NCBI RefSeq assembly: GCF_900458895.1
Contig: NZ_LR962863.1
Location: 1,488,001-1,552,000, forward strand
DNA from: Staphylococcus schleiferi
Lineage (GTDB): Bacteria; Bacillota; Bacilli; Staphylococcales; Staphylococcaceae
DNA: 64,000 nucleotides
Reading direction: 5' to 3'
The translations under genes were made by a program, and so were the position numbers. The notes beneath the pieces were generated by a model. That model was not told where the DNA came from. It searched no databases and saw nothing but the letters and a program-made list of their open reading frames with translations. Below are positions 24,126 through 37,852 of the stretch, in pieces (position 1 is the stretch's first letter; every line of letters starts with the position of its first letter).

Positions 24126-26648
24126 TTATTTTTTTCGACGAATCACTCTTGTCACTTTAATGAGACTCTCCCAGACACTTTGGCCTCGATGATACACTAA
24201 ATAGCGTGACTCCCAATCTGGATTGAACTTGCTTTTATATTGACGTAAACCTTGGAAACTATACAAACCATTAAAGTGTTCATAAAAGCGACCTGCAAAT
24301 TTCTCTCTAATATGACCATAAGGCACTTGTCCAACATTGGATAATGTCGCCATCCCCATATTAAAACGTGAATAGCCTTCTGATTGGGCCCATAAAATCA
24401 TATTTAAATATAACGCGTCCATGAAAGGTAAGCCTAATGATTTATCCCAACGAATCAAATCGACGGAAATGGTATCTGCACCTTCAACAGGCATTAATGT
24501 ACAAAAGGCATCAATACGACCTTCTTCATTTCTCAACACCCCAACTGGCGCTGCGTTAATATAGGCAGGCGTGAATCGACCTACTGAAAAGTAAAACTCT
24601 GATTGCTGACCTAGCCACTCTCGACTAATTTGATGCAATCGATCATACGTTTTCTCGTCTAACGGCGTCTCTAAAATTTCAAATTGATAACCTAATGATT
24701 CAAATTTATTCAACGTCGCTCTAAAACCACGTCGTTTTTTACCTGCAACTGTAAAGTCTGTCGCGTTGATTAACGCCTCTTCACCCAATTTGAAGAATTG
24801 GTTACCAAAGTCATGATAAAGCGTCAAATAATCTTCAGACACTTGATAAAAAATGACATCTCTACCTAAATATGTGGCATACTCATAAAACTCCGTCAGC
24901 AACGAACGGAAATCTGATTCTAAACCTACAGGATCACCTAAAATGATATAGGCACTTCGGTCATAACGATACATAACGAAAGCCGTTTGTTGTTCATTAA
25001 CAAATACGAGCTTATCGCCACTATATAATAAATGGCTTAATAAATGCCCGCCATATTGTTTCAAAATTTGACTGGCCACTTCTTTATCATGATGTTCTCG
25101 AGGGCGACGATAATTCCATTCGAAAAGATAAATAATGACCACAACAATTAATGTCATACCAATGACAGACAACCAAAAAGTTGAACGTAATAAGAAAAAG
25201 TCAATTTTAGGCGGTTGTACTTCAATTAAGTATAAAAATTGCTTCACTAATAGCTGATTGAAATAAAGGACAATCGCACTAATGACTAAAATAATCGTTA
25301 ATTTTTGGATACGAAGTGGTCGTTTAAGTACACGTGCTTTACGATAAGCAAAGATCAGTGCTGCAAGTATTAAAGCGATAACGAGTAATAATAACGTCGC
25401 GCCATATACATAAAAATTAGATAATAATAAGATAACGAGCGCTACAATCGCAAACAATATCGATCGTTTACTCCTAGCGATAATCCCACGTAAATTCAGC
25501 AGTAAAATCAAACTTGCACTGACATTTAAAATATACAATAGAATAAACAATGTATGATGCTTCGTATTTAAAGCATCGAATATAATGGAGAAATTACTAA
25601 AGAATAAAATCGAACTCATCATTAATACTAGAATACTCAACGCAAGTGATGGTATTAACGCAACAAAGTCTTTTTGGAAAGACATTAAAAAACCTGAAAC
25701 CTCTTTTGCGGGTAAAAAGTATTTTGATTCAGAAACATATTTTTTCGCAAGTGAACCGAATTCAAAAACGGTTAACACAAGTGCTATTAATAATGGGAAG
25801 AAGTAATAGGCAAAACGATATAAAAGTAACCCTAATACCACTTTTTCTTCGGCAATCCCTAAATGTTGTAGACCTAACAGAACTATTAAATCAAATGCAC
25901 CGAAACCACCCGGTATAAATGAAATAAGCCCTGAAATCGCCGCAACAATAAAGACACTGAGAATCACTGGATAAGAGACATGCACACCTACAAGTTGGAA
26001 TGCACAGAACAGAACGATACTCGCTAATAACCACTCTGAACTAGACACGAGTGTAAAGATAGACCCTAACCAACGCGCCGTCCGATCAATAGGCCAAATC
26101 CATGAAATAATAATAAATACAGGTAATAAAAAAGCGATAACGTATAAAAAGACTGTAAACCAAATCGATGTGCGGTATAAAAAGCTAACATCTAACACAT
26201 GTGTCACGATTAATAGTGACAAGAAACTTAAACCTGTCAGCATCGACGTCAACATATAGGAGACAAATTGAACAAGCTTTTTGCGCTCATTTGTATAACT
26301 CCCATAAAACCACATACGAACACTAGCGCCAATAAAACCACCGAATCCGATAATATTATTAAACGCATTGATAATATAACCGACGCGCAACGCTTTAAAA
26401 GGAGAAAGATCTAATTTAAAACGACCGGTTAAAATCACGTCATAAAGTGATAATAAAATGACGGAACTTCCCCCTAATAAGAAGAGAATAATCATTTCCA
26501 TTGGACTAATATGATTGAATAATAGGAAGACTTTCTTAAAATCAATAGCCGCAAGTTCTTTGACTAAAATCACTGTAATCGTTGTGATTAAAAAAATGAT
26601 AAATGCAATTTTTAGATATTTAAGCAAGTGATGTTTTTGTTTTATCAT
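24126..26648 (-). CDS. mprF: Lysylphosphatidylglycerol synthase/flippase
   Basis: From ATG 26648 (ribosome site aaaggaacagtttgc) the product has 840 residues, the S. aureus MprF length; the frame reaches 26681 but without a start signal. About 14 membrane segments make up the flippase half. The cytoplasmic C-terminal DUF2156 domain (from about 515; YDRSAYIILGDPVGLESDF, GMATLSNVGQVPYG) transfers lysine from Lys-tRNA to phosphatidylglycerol. Positive charge at the membrane surface protects against defensins and daptomycin. Single gene with terminators on both sides. Confidence 0.96.
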   Translation of the reverse strand: MIKQKHHLLKYLKIAFIIFLITTITVILVKELAAIDFKKVFLLFNHISPMEMIILFLLGGSSVILLSLYDVILTGRFKLDLSPFKALRVGYIINAFNNIIGFGGFIGASVRMWFYGSYTNERKKLVQFVSYMLTSMLTGLSFLSLLIVTHVLDVSFLYRTSIWFTVFLYVIAFLLPVFIIISWIWPIDRTARWLGSIFTLVSSSEWLLASIVLFCAFQLVGVHVSYPVILSVFIVAAISGLISFIPGGFGAFDLIVLLGLQHLGIAEEKVVLGLLLYRFAYYFFPLLIALVLTVFEFGSLAKKYVSESKYFLPAKEVSGFLMSFQKDFVALIPSLALSILVLMMSSILFFSNFSIIFDALNTKHHTLFILLYILNVSASLILLLNLRGIIARSKRSILFAIVALVILLLSNFYVYGATLLLLVIALILAALIFAYRKARVLKRPLRIQKLTIILVISAIVLYFNQLLVKQFLYLIEVQPPKIDFFLLRSTFWLSVIGMTLIVVVIIYLFEWNYRRPREHHDKEVASQILKQYGGHLLSHLLYSGDKLVFVNEQQTAFVMYRYDRSAYIILGDPVGLESDFRSLLTEFYEYATYLGRDVIFYQVSEDYLTLYHDFGNQFFKLGEEALINATDFTVAGKKRRGFRATLNKFESLGYQFEILETPLDEKTYDRLHQISREWLGQQSEFYFSVGRFTPAYINAAPVGVLRNEEGRIDAFCTLMPVEGADTISVDLIRWDKSLGLPFMDALYLNMILWAQSEGYSRFNMGMATLSNVGQVPYGHIREKFAGRFYEHFNGLYSFQGLRQYKSKFNPDWESRYLVYHRGQSVWESLIKVTRVIRRKK

Positions 26649-26693
26649 GCAAACTGTTCCTTTCTCTATGTGTGAATCCATGTCTTAGAAAAA

Positions 26694-26727
26694 GAGATTG
26701 AGACACTTTATGATTGCTCAATCTCTC
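26694..26727 (-). terminator. Terminator of the AI-2E family gene
   Basis: GAGATTGAG / CTCAATCTC, loop of 14, between the AI-2E family gene and mprF. Confidence 0.7.
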
Positions 26728-26733
26728 CATCTT

Positions 26734-27939
26734 TTATTGTTCTTTATTATATTCTTCCTCAGGCATCTCGTATCCACCTGCATCATCAGCGTAATATTTA
26801 TTATAACGACGCTTGAATAATAGGAAGATGTGAGAAACTAAAACTTTGATAATCGCATAGGTTGGAATACCTAAAATAACCCCTACAATCCCTAAGAGAT
26901 TACCTGCAGATAAAAGGACAAAGATAATCGTTAACGGATGAATTTTAAGTGTTTTCCCCATAATATTTGGCGAAATAAAATGACCTTCTATAAATTGAAC
27001 TGCAGTCCAGACGACAATCAATTTTACCAACATAAATGGAGAGGTAATAATAGAAATAATAATCGCTGGTGAAATCGCAATCGTTGGTCCTAAATAAGGC
27101 ACAACACTCGTTACTGCGGCTATACTTGCCAAAATCAAAGCATAATCTAAGCCGATAATGGAGTAACCGATAAATAATAAAATCCCTATACAGAAAGAGA
27201 CAATAATTTGTCCTTGAATGTAAGACCCAACTTGTTCACTCATTTTATCTAATAAATCATGTACATCTTTGCGAAACTTTGGAGGAACAATTCTGTTAGA
27301 AAATTCTTTAAAACGATGCCCATCTTTTAACATAAAAAATAGAACAAAAGGAACTGTCACAATAACAACTGTGATATTCACAACAGTTTCAGCAAAAACA
27401 CGTATTTTTGAACTTAAGCCATCAGCTAAACTAGGCACCTTTTCTTGTAAACCATGTAGTGTTTTTTCAATTTGCGAATAATAATCAGACAAAAATGGTA
27501 TATGCATCATATTGTCCGCAAAGGAACTGAGTTTATTAATATAATTTGGAAAGTTATGCATTAAGCGTTCAAATTGAATTGTAACAAGTGGAATTAATAA
27601 ATTTACAACAATCGTTATAATTCCAGCAATACCTAAAAATAAAATCGTAATGCCCCAGACCCGATTAATATTATAACGCTCCATTAAATTAATAATCGGA
27701 TTAAACAAATAGTACAGAATGAGCGCAACAATAATCGGTGCTGCAATAGTATTAAATATAATAATGAAAGGTTGAAAAATATAAGACACACGATCAAATA
27801 TAAAAATAACAACCCCTATTAAAATAAAAACAAGCAATGCAAATATTAAGTCTTTACCACCGAAAAATTTCATAAAGCGACTCTCACGTATGTTTAGATT
27901 TCGATGTTCTAATTGTTCTTTTTGTTGCTGTTCGGTCAT
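26734..27939 (-). CDS. AI-2E family membrane transporter
   Basis: The product has 401 residues from ATG 27939; a TTG four codons earlier is possible. About eight membrane segments with the family's cytoplasmic loop (DLLDKMSEQVGSYIQGQI) and the signature region VPYLGPTIAISPAII ... GHFISPNIMGKTL. The family is named for TqsA (autoinducer-2 export) but includes Na+/H+ antiporters; here the substrate is unknown. It ends in an acidic tail. Likely followed by mprF with only a weak terminator between them. Confidence 0.85.
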   Translation of the reverse strand: MTEQQQKEQLEHRNLNIRESRFMKFFGGKDLIFALLVFILIGVVIFIFDRVSYIFQPFIIIFNTIAAPIIVALILYYLFNPIINLMERYNINRVWGITILFLGIAGIITIVVNLLIPLVTIQFERLMHNFPNYINKLSSFADNMMHIPFLSDYYSQIEKTLHGLQEKVPSLADGLSSKIRVFAETVVNITVVIVTVPFVLFFMLKDGHRFKEFSNRIVPPKFRKDVHDLLDKMSEQVGSYIQGQIIVSFCIGILLFIGYSIIGLDYALILASIAAVTSVVPYLGPTIAISPAIIISIITSPFMLVKLIVVWTAVQFIEGHFISPNIMGKTLKIHPLTIIFVLLSAGNLLGIVGVILGIPTYAIIKVLVSHIFLLFKRRYNKYYADDAGGYEMPEEEYNKEQ

Positions 27940-27969
27940 AGATTTCACCAAGCCTTTTAGAAATTAGTT

Positions 27970-28358
27970 ATAGTTTATCGCTTTTCCATAAAAATTTAAA
28001 CTTAAATCTATAATAACAAACAAACATACGAATTTGTCGCAAAGATGAATATACAAGTCTTTAAATTTATTTCTATCTAAACGATGAACCTCATACGCTT
28101 CATTATACCATTAATATTACCAACGCTCTTCAGACTATAAACCGAAAATTTCAAATAATAAAGCATGATTTTCTGTTGAACGATGTTTTCCTTAGAAAAT
28201 GAAATCACACGAATAATATAAAAAAGCTCTAAGATGATTATAATCAAATACCATCTTAGAGCGATTTCTATTAAGATTAAAGCTTAACCATAATTGTCAA
28301 TACATCGGTTAATGTCATCAAGTCAAATGCATCTTGACCTTCATTCCAAACTTATCTG
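27970..28358. other. Intergenic region before the ptsG end
   Basis: No gene seen. Contains the ptsG terminator (GCTCTAAGATG 28226-28236 / CATCTTAGAGC 28252-28262, T tract on the minus strand) and otherwise AT-rich sequence. Confidence 0.6.
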
Positions 28359-30395
28359 TTAAATTTCAAAAATTTTATCACCATGCTGAACAGTTTGCAC
28401 ATCTGTATAATCAAGATGTTTAATTTCAGATTGCGTTACAATAATTGGCGTAATATCGCTTTTCGCTGATTTTCTAATTAATTCTAAATCAACGGTCATT
28501 AAATGATCGCCTGCTTTAATTTCTTGCCCTTCTTCAACATGAACAGTAAAGCCTTCACCATTTAACTTCACCGTATCTAGACCAACATGGATAAGCAATT
28601 CTAAACCATTGTCTGAAACCAGACCTAGTGCATGCTTAGTTGGGAATACGAGTTGAATTTTGCCATCAAATGGTGCATAAATTTCACCTTCACTTGGACG
28701 AATTGCAATACCTTCACCCATCATTTTTTCACTAAAGACTTGGTCAGGTACTTCTGAAAGTGGCACAATTTCACCACTCATTGGTGCGGATACAAGACCA
28801 GAATGTGTCACTTCAAGATCTGATTGTGAACCATCAACAATAACTGTTTCATCATTATCATCAAGTGTCACAGGATCTCTAACCACTTTACCATCCATAA
28901 TTTGTTGCATTTCATGTTTGATTTGGTCTGATTTTGGACCAAATATCGCTTGCATATTATTACCGACTTCAAGTACACCTGATGCACCTAAATCTTTCAA
29001 ACGTGCGACGTCTACTTTAGATTTATCATTCACCTCTACACGTAGTCTTGTGATACATGCATCTAAATGCTTAATGTTGTCTTTATCACCCATCGCTTCT
29101 AAAACTTCATATGGTAAATCACTTGTCGATGTTGTCGTTGCTTTTGTTTGTTTATCTTCACGTCCAGGTGTTTTGTAATTGAACTTGACGATAAGGAAGC
29201 GGAACACAAAGTAGTAAATCACCGCATACACTAAGCCGACTGGTATAACAAGCCACCATTTCGTTTGGTTTGGTAAAATACCTAATAATAAGAAATCGAT
29301 AAATCCACCAGAGAATGTATAACCTAAATGTAAGTCAAGTAAGTATAAAATTAAAAAGCTGAAACCATCTAATACAGCATGAATAAAGAATAATAATGGT
29401 GCCACAAATAAGAATGAAAATTCAAGTGGCTCTGTAATACCTGTTAAAAATGATGTTAAAGCAGCAGAACCCATTAAACCTGCTACAACTTTTTTATTTT
29501 CCGGTTTAGCCGTATGATAAATTGCTAACGCAGCTGCCGGTAAACCAAACATCATAACTGGGAACTCACCTTGCATAAATTTACCTGCTGTTAAGTTCGC
29601 ACCTTCACGGATTTGCTCAATAAAGATACGTTGGTCCCCACGGAAAATTTGTCCTGCACCGTTTGTATATGAACCAAATTCAAACCAGAATGGTGCATGG
29701 AAAATGTGGTGTAGACCAAATGGTATTAATAGACGTTTAATAAATCCAAATAAGAATACAGCTAAACCTGTATTTGAGTCGAGTAAACCTTCACTAAAAG
29801 CATTTAAACCGTTTTGAATAATAGGCCAAATCAATGCCATCGGAAATGCTAATAAAAATGATGTTGTCGCCATCACAATAGGTACAAAACGTTTACCTGC
29901 AAAGAAACCTAAGTACGAAGGTAACGAAATATTATAAAACTTGTTGTAACACCAAGCCGCAAGCGCACCAATGATGATACCACCAAATACCCCTGTTTGT
30001 AGCGTTGGAATACCAAGTACACTTGCATAACCTTTTGCTGTGTCGCTAACATTATCAGGTGTAACACCTAAAAATTCACCCATCGTTTTGTTTAAAATAA
30101 TAAAACCTACAAATGCGGCAATGGCAGCTACACCATCTCCACCTGCTAAACCAATGGCCACACCCATCGCAAAAATGATAGGCAAGTTATCAAAGATAAT
30201 ACTTCCCGCCGCAGCCATCATTTCAGCTACATTTTGAACACCATGGTTTTGAATAAAAGGTAAATACGATTGTAACTGATCACCTTGTAATGCTGCACCA
30301 AATGCAAGAAGTAGCCCTGCAGCTGGCAAAATCGCAACCGGTAACATTAATGCTTTACCAATACGTTGCAATTGTCCAAACAATTTCTTTCTCAC
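28359..30395 (-). CDS. ptsG: Glucose PTS EIICBA
   Basis: The product has 678 residues from the GTG at 30395, chosen because agggaggtttatgta precedes it; earlier in-frame codons lack a ribosome site. EIIC spans about 1-400 ([19 protein letters not shown]), EIIB has its phospho-Cys in [17 protein letters not shown] its His in [14 protein letters not shown]. It imports glucose as glucose-6-phosphate. It lies directly downstream of glcT with a RAT/terminator pair between them, the arrangement of B. subtilis; in S. aureus glcT and ptsG are, as I recall, apart. Confidence 0.94.
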   Translation of the reverse strand: MRKKLFGQLQRIGKALMLPVAILPAAGLLLAFGAALQGDQLQSYLPFIQNHGVQNVAEMMAAAGSIIFDNLPIIFAMGVAIGLAGGDGVAAIAAFVGFIILNKTMGEFLGVTPDNVSDTAKGYASVLGIPTLQTGVFGGIIIGALAAWCYNKFYNISLPSYLGFFAGKRFVPIVMATTSFLLAFPMALIWPIIQNGLNAFSEGLLDSNTGLAVFLFGFIKRLLIPFGLHHIFHAPFWFEFGSYTNGAGQIFRGDQRIFIEQIREGANLTAGKFMQGEFPVMMFGLPAAALAIYHTAKPENKKVVAGLMGSAALTSFLTGITEPLEFSFLFVAPLLFFIHAVLDGFSFLILYLLDLHLGYTFSGGFIDFLLLGILPNQTKWWLVIPVGLVYAVIYYFVFRFLIVKFNYKTPGREDKQTKATTTSTSDLPYEVLEAMGDKDNIKHLDACITRLRVEVNDKSKVDVARLKDLGASGVLEVGNNMQAIFGPKSDQIKHEMQQIMDGKVVRDPVTLDDNDETVIVDGSQSDLEVTHSGLVSAPMSGEIVPLSEVPDQVFSEKMMGEGIAIRPSEGEIYAPFDGKIQLVFPTKHALGLVSDNGLELLIHVGLDTVKLNGEGFTVHVEEGQEIKAGDHLMTVDLELIRKSAKSDITPIIVTQSEIKHLDYTDVQTVQHGDKIFEI

Positions 30396-30440
30396 TACAT
30401 AAACCTCCCTATATTTATGACACATCACACTTCACACGAC

Positions 30441-30503
30441 ATAAAAAAAGGGCATGAGTCAACGACATGTGAAAACTGTTCACAATGTTTTAAACTCATG
30501 CCT
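30441..30503 (-). terminator. Conditional terminator in the ptsG leader
   Basis: On the minus strand GGCATGAGT (30502-30494) pairs with ACTCATGCC (30459-30451), followed by a T7 run. It overlaps the RAT site, so GlcT binding prevents its formation. Confidence 0.88.
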
Positions 30504-30522
30504 AATCTAACTTAGTAACACG
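30494..30522 (-). promoter_or_regulatory. RAT antiterminator site for GlcT
   Basis: The minus strand reads CGTGTTACTAAG, then TTAGATTAGGCATGAGT. Its outer parts are the same as the B. subtilis ptsG RAT as I remember it. It lies 3 bases after the glcT stop and overlaps the 5' arm of the terminator, the textbook antitermination layout. Confidence 0.88.
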
Positions 30523-30525
30523 TTT

Positions 30526-31377
30526 TTATGCTTGTTTTTTAGATGCGAGCGACAGCTGATGGATATGCATCGTTAAATATGCCACTTCAGCTTCATATAC
30601 GCGAACATCAATTTGTGATTGAATCATTTTAACTATTTTAACAGCTATATTGTAACATAATGGGTATTGTGTCTTCAATAGATTTTCAAAATTCAATTCA
30701 ATGGTTGTGCCTTCACCTTTTTTCAATCGTTGCAATAAGAAATGGATATGTCTTACAAAACGTTGATATGGAATAGATGACTCTGGAATTTCAATCCCCA
30801 TATCATGTTCAATCATTCGAATAGCATTATTAATTAATTTCGGAACGGTTTGCATTTCTCCAAATTCAACATCATTGATCTGCGAAGCGATATGAAGTGC
30901 AATAAAGCCGACTTCATCTTCCGGAAAATCAATGTTGAGTTGCAAGTTAATTCGCGTCACCACTTTTTTCGCAATTTGATAAGCTTCTGGATAGCTATAT
31001 TTTGTCTCACTTAAAAATGGATTAGTAATTAATTGCCCGTTTTCCATACGCTTTAATGCAAAAATCAAATGATCTGTTAACGAAACGACAAAAGATTCTT
31101 CATGACTCAAATCGAAATGCGACATAATCATTTGAACAGAATCAATGACAACACGCAACACCCGTTCATCAGTGTGCGCAATTAACATTTTATAATGATC
31201 TTGCTCCGATTTGCTTTCTAATTTGAAAACTTTCTCAATCGTTTCTGGATCTCGAATTGTCATGCCCGGTTTTTTATTAAACCCTAATCCTTTTCCGATG
31301 ATAATCACTTCAGATTGTTGATGTTGGCAAATAAGTACATTATTATTGAGGACTTTTTTAATTGTATACTGATTCAC
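30526..31377 (-). CDS. glcT: BglG-family transcription antiterminator GlcT
   Basis: The product has 283 residues. I prefer the second of two GTG codons (31377) since aagaggtg lies 6 bases before it and the protein then begins MNQYTIKKVLNNNVLICQ, like B. subtilis GlcT. It has an N-terminal RNA-binding CAT domain (about 1-60) and two PRD domains with conserved His (HTDERVL in PRD1, FIALHIASQ and LTMHIHQ). EIIGlc phosphorylates PRD1 to switch GlcT off. It controls ptsG just downstream. Confidence 0.92.
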   Translation of the reverse strand: MNQYTIKKVLNNNVLICQHQQSEVIIIGKGLGFNKKPGMTIRDPETIEKVFKLESKSEQDHYKMLIAHTDERVLRVVIDSVQMIMSHFDLSHEESFVVSLTDHLIFALKRMENGQLITNPFLSETKYSYPEAYQIAKKVVTRINLQLNIDFPEDEVGFIALHIASQINDVEFGEMQTVPKLINNAIRMIEHDMGIEIPESSIPYQRFVRHIHFLLQRLKKGEGTTIELNFENLLKTQYPLCYNIAVKIVKMIQSQIDVRVYEAEVAYLTMHIHQLSLASKKQA

Positions 31378-31539
31378 TGTCTTCACCTCTTACATCCAAT
31401 TCAAATCATACCGCTTATTGCCGAAGATGAAAAGCACAAAATCATGGCTTATTCACAAAAAAATATGTTTAAATGACAAATGTTATACAATATTAAAATA
31501 ACACGCTCACTCATCAACGTTCCACTTAAAAAAATTGTT

Positions 31540-31577
31540 AATAAAGGGCTGTAGACATTCATGCCTCAGCCCTTATT
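31540..31577 (-). terminator. alsT terminator
   Basis: AATAAAGGGCTG / CAGCCCTTATT, stem of 11, five bases after the alsT stop. Confidence 0.85.
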
Positions 31578-31581
31578 GAAA

Positions 31582-33045
31582 CTAATCGTGTTTTTTATTT
31601 TTATGAATTTCGTTACCCCAACATTCAATACCAAATAAATTAATTTCTAATTCTTCTGGTCTGAAAATCGGTCGTTTTCCTGCTTTTCGTTGTTTCTGAT
31701 AATCTTTCATCACTGCAAAAGCAATATTAGAAAGTCCAATAATCGCCACGATATTAACGATTGCCATTAATCCCATAAAGACGTCTGCAGTATTCCAAAC
31801 TGTCTCAGTTTTAACGACTGCGCCAACAAATACAAGTAAAACGACAAAACAACGAAATACAAAAAGTACCATTTTATTCGTCGATAAAAATTCGATATTG
31901 GATTGACCATAGTAGTAGTTACCAATTACAGATGAAAAAGCAAATAATGTAATCGCTACTGTAAGGAAAATTCCACCAGCACTACCTAAATGCTCATTCA
32001 ATGCTGATTGTGTCACAGCCACACCTTGTGGTTGTCCTTCACCGAACTTCAAACCTGTATATAACAAAATCATAATCGCTGTTGCAGTACAAACTAAAAT
32101 CGTATCAAAAAATACACCGAGTGATTGAATTAATCCTTGCTTAACCGGATGTGAGACTGCGGCTGTTGCTGCAGCATTTGGTGCTGAACCCATCCCTGCT
32201 TCATTTGAAAACAGACCACGTTTAACACCTTGTAATACAGCAAATCCTACAGCGCCACCCGCTGCTTGATCAATACCAAAAGCACTTTTAATAATAGTTG
32301 AAATCATCGGCAAGATTTGATCAAAGTTTAATAATAAAATAATTAATACCATGAAAATATAAATAATTGCCATAATTGGAACGATAAATGATGATAATGT
32401 TGCAATACTACGCACACCACCAAAAATAACAATCGCAGTAATGACTGCTAAAATAATCCCTGTAATCACAGGACTTACGTTGTATTGCGTATTTAACGAT
32501 TCAGCAATTGTATTGGATTGCACTGTATTAAAAACAAATGCAAATGTAATTGTAATTAATATCGCAAACAAAACACCTAACCAACGTTGATTGAGTCCTT
32601 TAGTAATATAATATGCAGGGCCTCCACGGAAACCGCCTTCTTTATCTGGCACTTTATATACTTGTGCTAAAGTGGCTTCAATAAATGCACTCGCTGCCCC
32701 TATGATTGCTATAATCCACATCCAAAAAACTGCACCAGGGCCACCTAATACGATTGCAGTTGCAACACCAGCGATATTACCCGTTCCCACTCGAGAACCC
32801 GCACTGATTGCAAAAGCCTGGAATGGTGAAATACCTTTTTCACCACTGTCTAAAGTTTCCGATTTTTCAGTTAAAGCTCTAAACATTTCTGGAATCCATC
32901 TGATTTGAACAAACTTAGAACTAATTGAGAAAAATAAACCTGCTGTTAAAAGTAAACCAATTAAATACTGAGACCAAATCAAATCATTACCGACATGAAT
33001 AAAAGCCTTAAACCACCCCGGAATTAAACTATCAAAATCTCTCAC
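31582..33045 (-). CDS. alsT: Sodium:alanine/glycine symporter (AGCS family)
   Basis: The product has 487 residues starting with GTG 33045 (ribosome site agagggatttgt). About eleven membrane segments; the AGCS signature GSRVGTGNIAGVATAIVLGG and GLFSNEAGMGSAPNAAATA are present. It takes up alanine or glycine with Na+. Same position next to parC as in S. aureus. A 108-base spacer with no terminator separates it from parC. Confidence 0.93.
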   Translation of the reverse strand: MRDFDSLIPGWFKAFIHVGNDLIWSQYLIGLLLTAGLFFSISSKFVQIRWIPEMFRALTEKSETLDSGEKGISPFQAFAISAGSRVGTGNIAGVATAIVLGGPGAVFWMWIIAIIGAASAFIEATLAQVYKVPDKEGGFRGGPAYYITKGLNQRWLGVLFAILITITFAFVFNTVQSNTIAESLNTQYNVSPVITGIILAVITAIVIFGGVRSIATLSSFIVPIMAIIYIFMVLIILLLNFDQILPMISTIIKSAFGIDQAAGGAVGFAVLQGVKRGLFSNEAGMGSAPNAAATAAVSHPVKQGLIQSLGVFFDTILVCTATAIMILLYTGLKFGEGQPQGVAVTQSALNEHLGSAGGIFLTVAITLFAFSSVIGNYYYGQSNIEFLSTNKMVLFVFRCFVVLLVFVGAVVKTETVWNTADVFMGLMAIVNIVAIIGLSNIAFAVMKDYQKQRKAGKRPIFRPEELEINLFGIECWGNEIHKNKKHD

Positions 33046-33152
33046 ACAAATCCCTCTTTACTTTTTAATTTCAAAATGTAAACAATCAAGTTAAAACAAC
33101 TAGCCCCATTTTATCATCAAAGTATAACAGTGACTATAAATTTTTTTAGTGC

Positions 33153-35563
33153 TTATTCAACAAACAGATTCTCTATCTCGCCAAATACTGTTGTATCGAC
33201 AACGAAGCTACCATTTGTATATTGCTCTGATAAATGAATATCTTTAATTTCGCCTTCAAAAGTATCATTTTGAGAAATCAGTTTGTAGCGATTTTGATCA
33301 GGTTGACACACGCGCGCTGACACAATACGATGCGGCTGTTTCTTTAACTCTTTCAACAATGTAATTCCACGTTGAGCACGTTTCGCTTGTTGTAAGACTT
33401 TAAAAGCGATACGTTTAAGTGAACCACGCTGAGTCGCAATTAAAATCGTGTCTTGTGGTGAAACTGTATTAACCATCACAACATGGTCATCATTTTTTAA
33501 ATTAATTCCCTTAACACCTGCAGCACGTAAACCCGTATCAGGTAATTCTTCAAGCGCATATGTGAGTGACATCCCTTTGAAAGTTAAAAATGTCAATAAC
33601 TGCGAAGGGGTCTTCGTTGACACATGCATGACTGAAATCAATTCATCGCCATCTTTAATTTTAGCTGCCACGAGTGGTTTATTCGTGCGTGTTGATTTAA
33701 AACCAGAGAGCAAGCTTTTCTTAATCATACCTTGACGTGTCGCTGTGATGATGGCACTTTGATCATCGAATTCAGAAACAACATAGCAATCAATAACTCG
33801 CTCATCCTCATCAATCGGCACAATCTGAGAAACATGTTGTCCCAAATCCTTCCATTTGATATCTGCAATTTTATGAACGGGAATGAACAAGTAACGCCCT
33901 TTATTTGTAAAAACAAGCGCATTGTCTTGCGTATTGACTTCTAAAATTTTAAGTACACCATCTTGCTCTTTCAATCCGATTTCATCTTTGCCACTTGCAT
34001 TAAAACTACGTAATGATGTTCTTTTAATGTAGCCTTCTTGCGTAATACTTAACATCACTGTTTCACTCGGTACAATGACTTCTTTGTCGATTTTGATTTC
34101 TGCTATTTTTTCTTCAATCACTGAGAGACGTGGTGATTTAAATTGCCTTTTATTCGCTGTAAGTTCTTCTTTAATGACATTTAATAATGCATCATGGTGA
34201 TCTAGAATGTGGCGTAATGCATCGATTTTTTCTTTTAACTCTGCATGTTCTTCTTGAAGTGCCACAATGTCCGTATTTGTCAGGCGATATAATTGCAACA
34301 TCACAATCGCTTCAGCTTGAGCTTCAGTAAAATCGTATTTTTCAACTAAATTATCTTTAGCATCACGTTTATTTTTGGAATTTCTAATTAACGCAATCAC
34401 TTCATCTAAAATCGATAAAGCTTTCATTAGTCCTTCTACAATATGCATTCTCTCTTCCGTATGTTTCAAATCATAACGTGTACGTCGACTCACGACTTCG
34501 ATTTGATGGTTTAAATAACTATCGATGATTGATTTAATGCCCATTAATTGAGGACGTCCTTCGCGTATCGCAACCATATTGAAATTATATGCAACTTGTA
34601 AGTCCGTATTTTTAAATAAAAAATTTAACACTGAAGTCGCATTGACATCTTTTTTAAGTTCAATTGCAATTCGAAGACCGCTTCGATCCGTTTCGTCACG
34701 TACTTCAACGATACCGTCCACTTTTTTATCAGCACGAAGCTCATCAATTTTTTTAACGAGACTACTTTTATTCACTTCATAAGGAATTTCAGTAACAACA
34801 ATTTGATGACGTCCGTTTCTCAACGTTTCAGTTTCAGACTTCGCGCGGACAACAACCTTGCCTTTACCTGTCTCATAAGCTTTTTTAATACCGTCAATCC
34901 CTTGTACAATACCACCAGTAGGAAAATCAGGGCCTTTAATATGTTTCATTAACTGATTGACAGTAATATTAGGATGATCGATATACTTTAACGTCGCTGT
35001 AATCACTTCTGCTAAATTATGTGGCGGAATATCCGTGGCATAACCTGCAGAAATGCCTGTTGAGCCATTGACCAATAAATTTGGAAAACGTGCCGGTAAT
35101 ACCATAGGCTCCATTTCAGTATCATCGTAGTTCGGAACAAAATCTACCGTATCTTTATGAATATCACGCAAGATTTGCTCAGAAAGCTGGCTCAATTTTG
35201 CTTCAGTATAACGCATCGCTGCAGGCGGGTCATTATCAATACTTCCGTTATTCCCATGCATCTCAACTAATACATGACGTAATTTCCAGTCTTGGCTCAA
35301 ACGTACCATCGCATCATATACAGAGCTATCGCCGTGTGGATGTAATTGACCTATAACATCACCGACTGTTTTAGCACTCTTTCGAAAATGTTTGTCATAC
35401 GTGTTGCCATTGGAATACATTGAATAAAGGATACGACGCTGTACTGGTTTTAAACCGTCACGTACATCAGGTAAAGCACGCTCTTGAATAATGTATTTAC
35501 TATAACGACCGAATCGATCTCCAATCACGTCCTCTAAAGGTAAATTTTGGATGATTTCACTCA

Positions 35564-35564
<1 letters not shown>
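33153..35564 (-). CDS. parC: Topoisomerase IV subunit A
   Basis: The product has 803 residues with catalytic Tyr in the [11 protein letters not shown] region and six C-terminal beta-pinwheel repeats. The quinolone region reads [12 protein letters not shown]: Ser80 and Asp84, so no resistance change is seen at the two main sites. S. aureus has Glu84; Asp84 is what I recall as normal in S. pseudintermedius and S. epidermidis. Start ATG overlaps the parE stop by one base (TAATG), giving translational coupling. It unlinks daughter chromosomes. Confidence 0.97.
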
Positions 35565-37561
<1,997 letters not shown>

Positions 37562-37576
37562 TCAATTCCCCTCCTA

Positions 37577-37590
37577 CAAACATACGTTCG
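37577..37590 (-). promoter_or_regulatory. LexA box upstream of parE
   Basis: On the minus strand CGAACGTATGTTTG, fitting CGAAC-N4-GTTYG. It lies between the parE start and the divergent plsY promoter region. Confidence 0.7.
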
Positions 37591-37852
37591 TTCATCAAAC
37601 TATACAATAGCTATTCTTATATAAAATCATTGAAAATGCAAGCGCTAATCTATATCATGACTAAAATAAATATTATTTTTATCAATCCTGACATCTATTT
37701 AGAAATTAGGGAATATGTCAAAAAAACAATGATTTATTGCCATTTTTTTAGTCCACCTTTTGATTAAATGTACAGAAACGACTATAAAAATACATGACTC
37801 TTTGTGAAATTATGTTAAAATAAGAGCAGGTACTAAAAGGATGTGAATACTT

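Noticed and set aside
35305..35341. Fluoroquinolone resistance mutation in parC
   Set aside because: Ser80 is wild type and Asp84, though different from S. aureus Glu84, is the normal residue in several other staphylococci.
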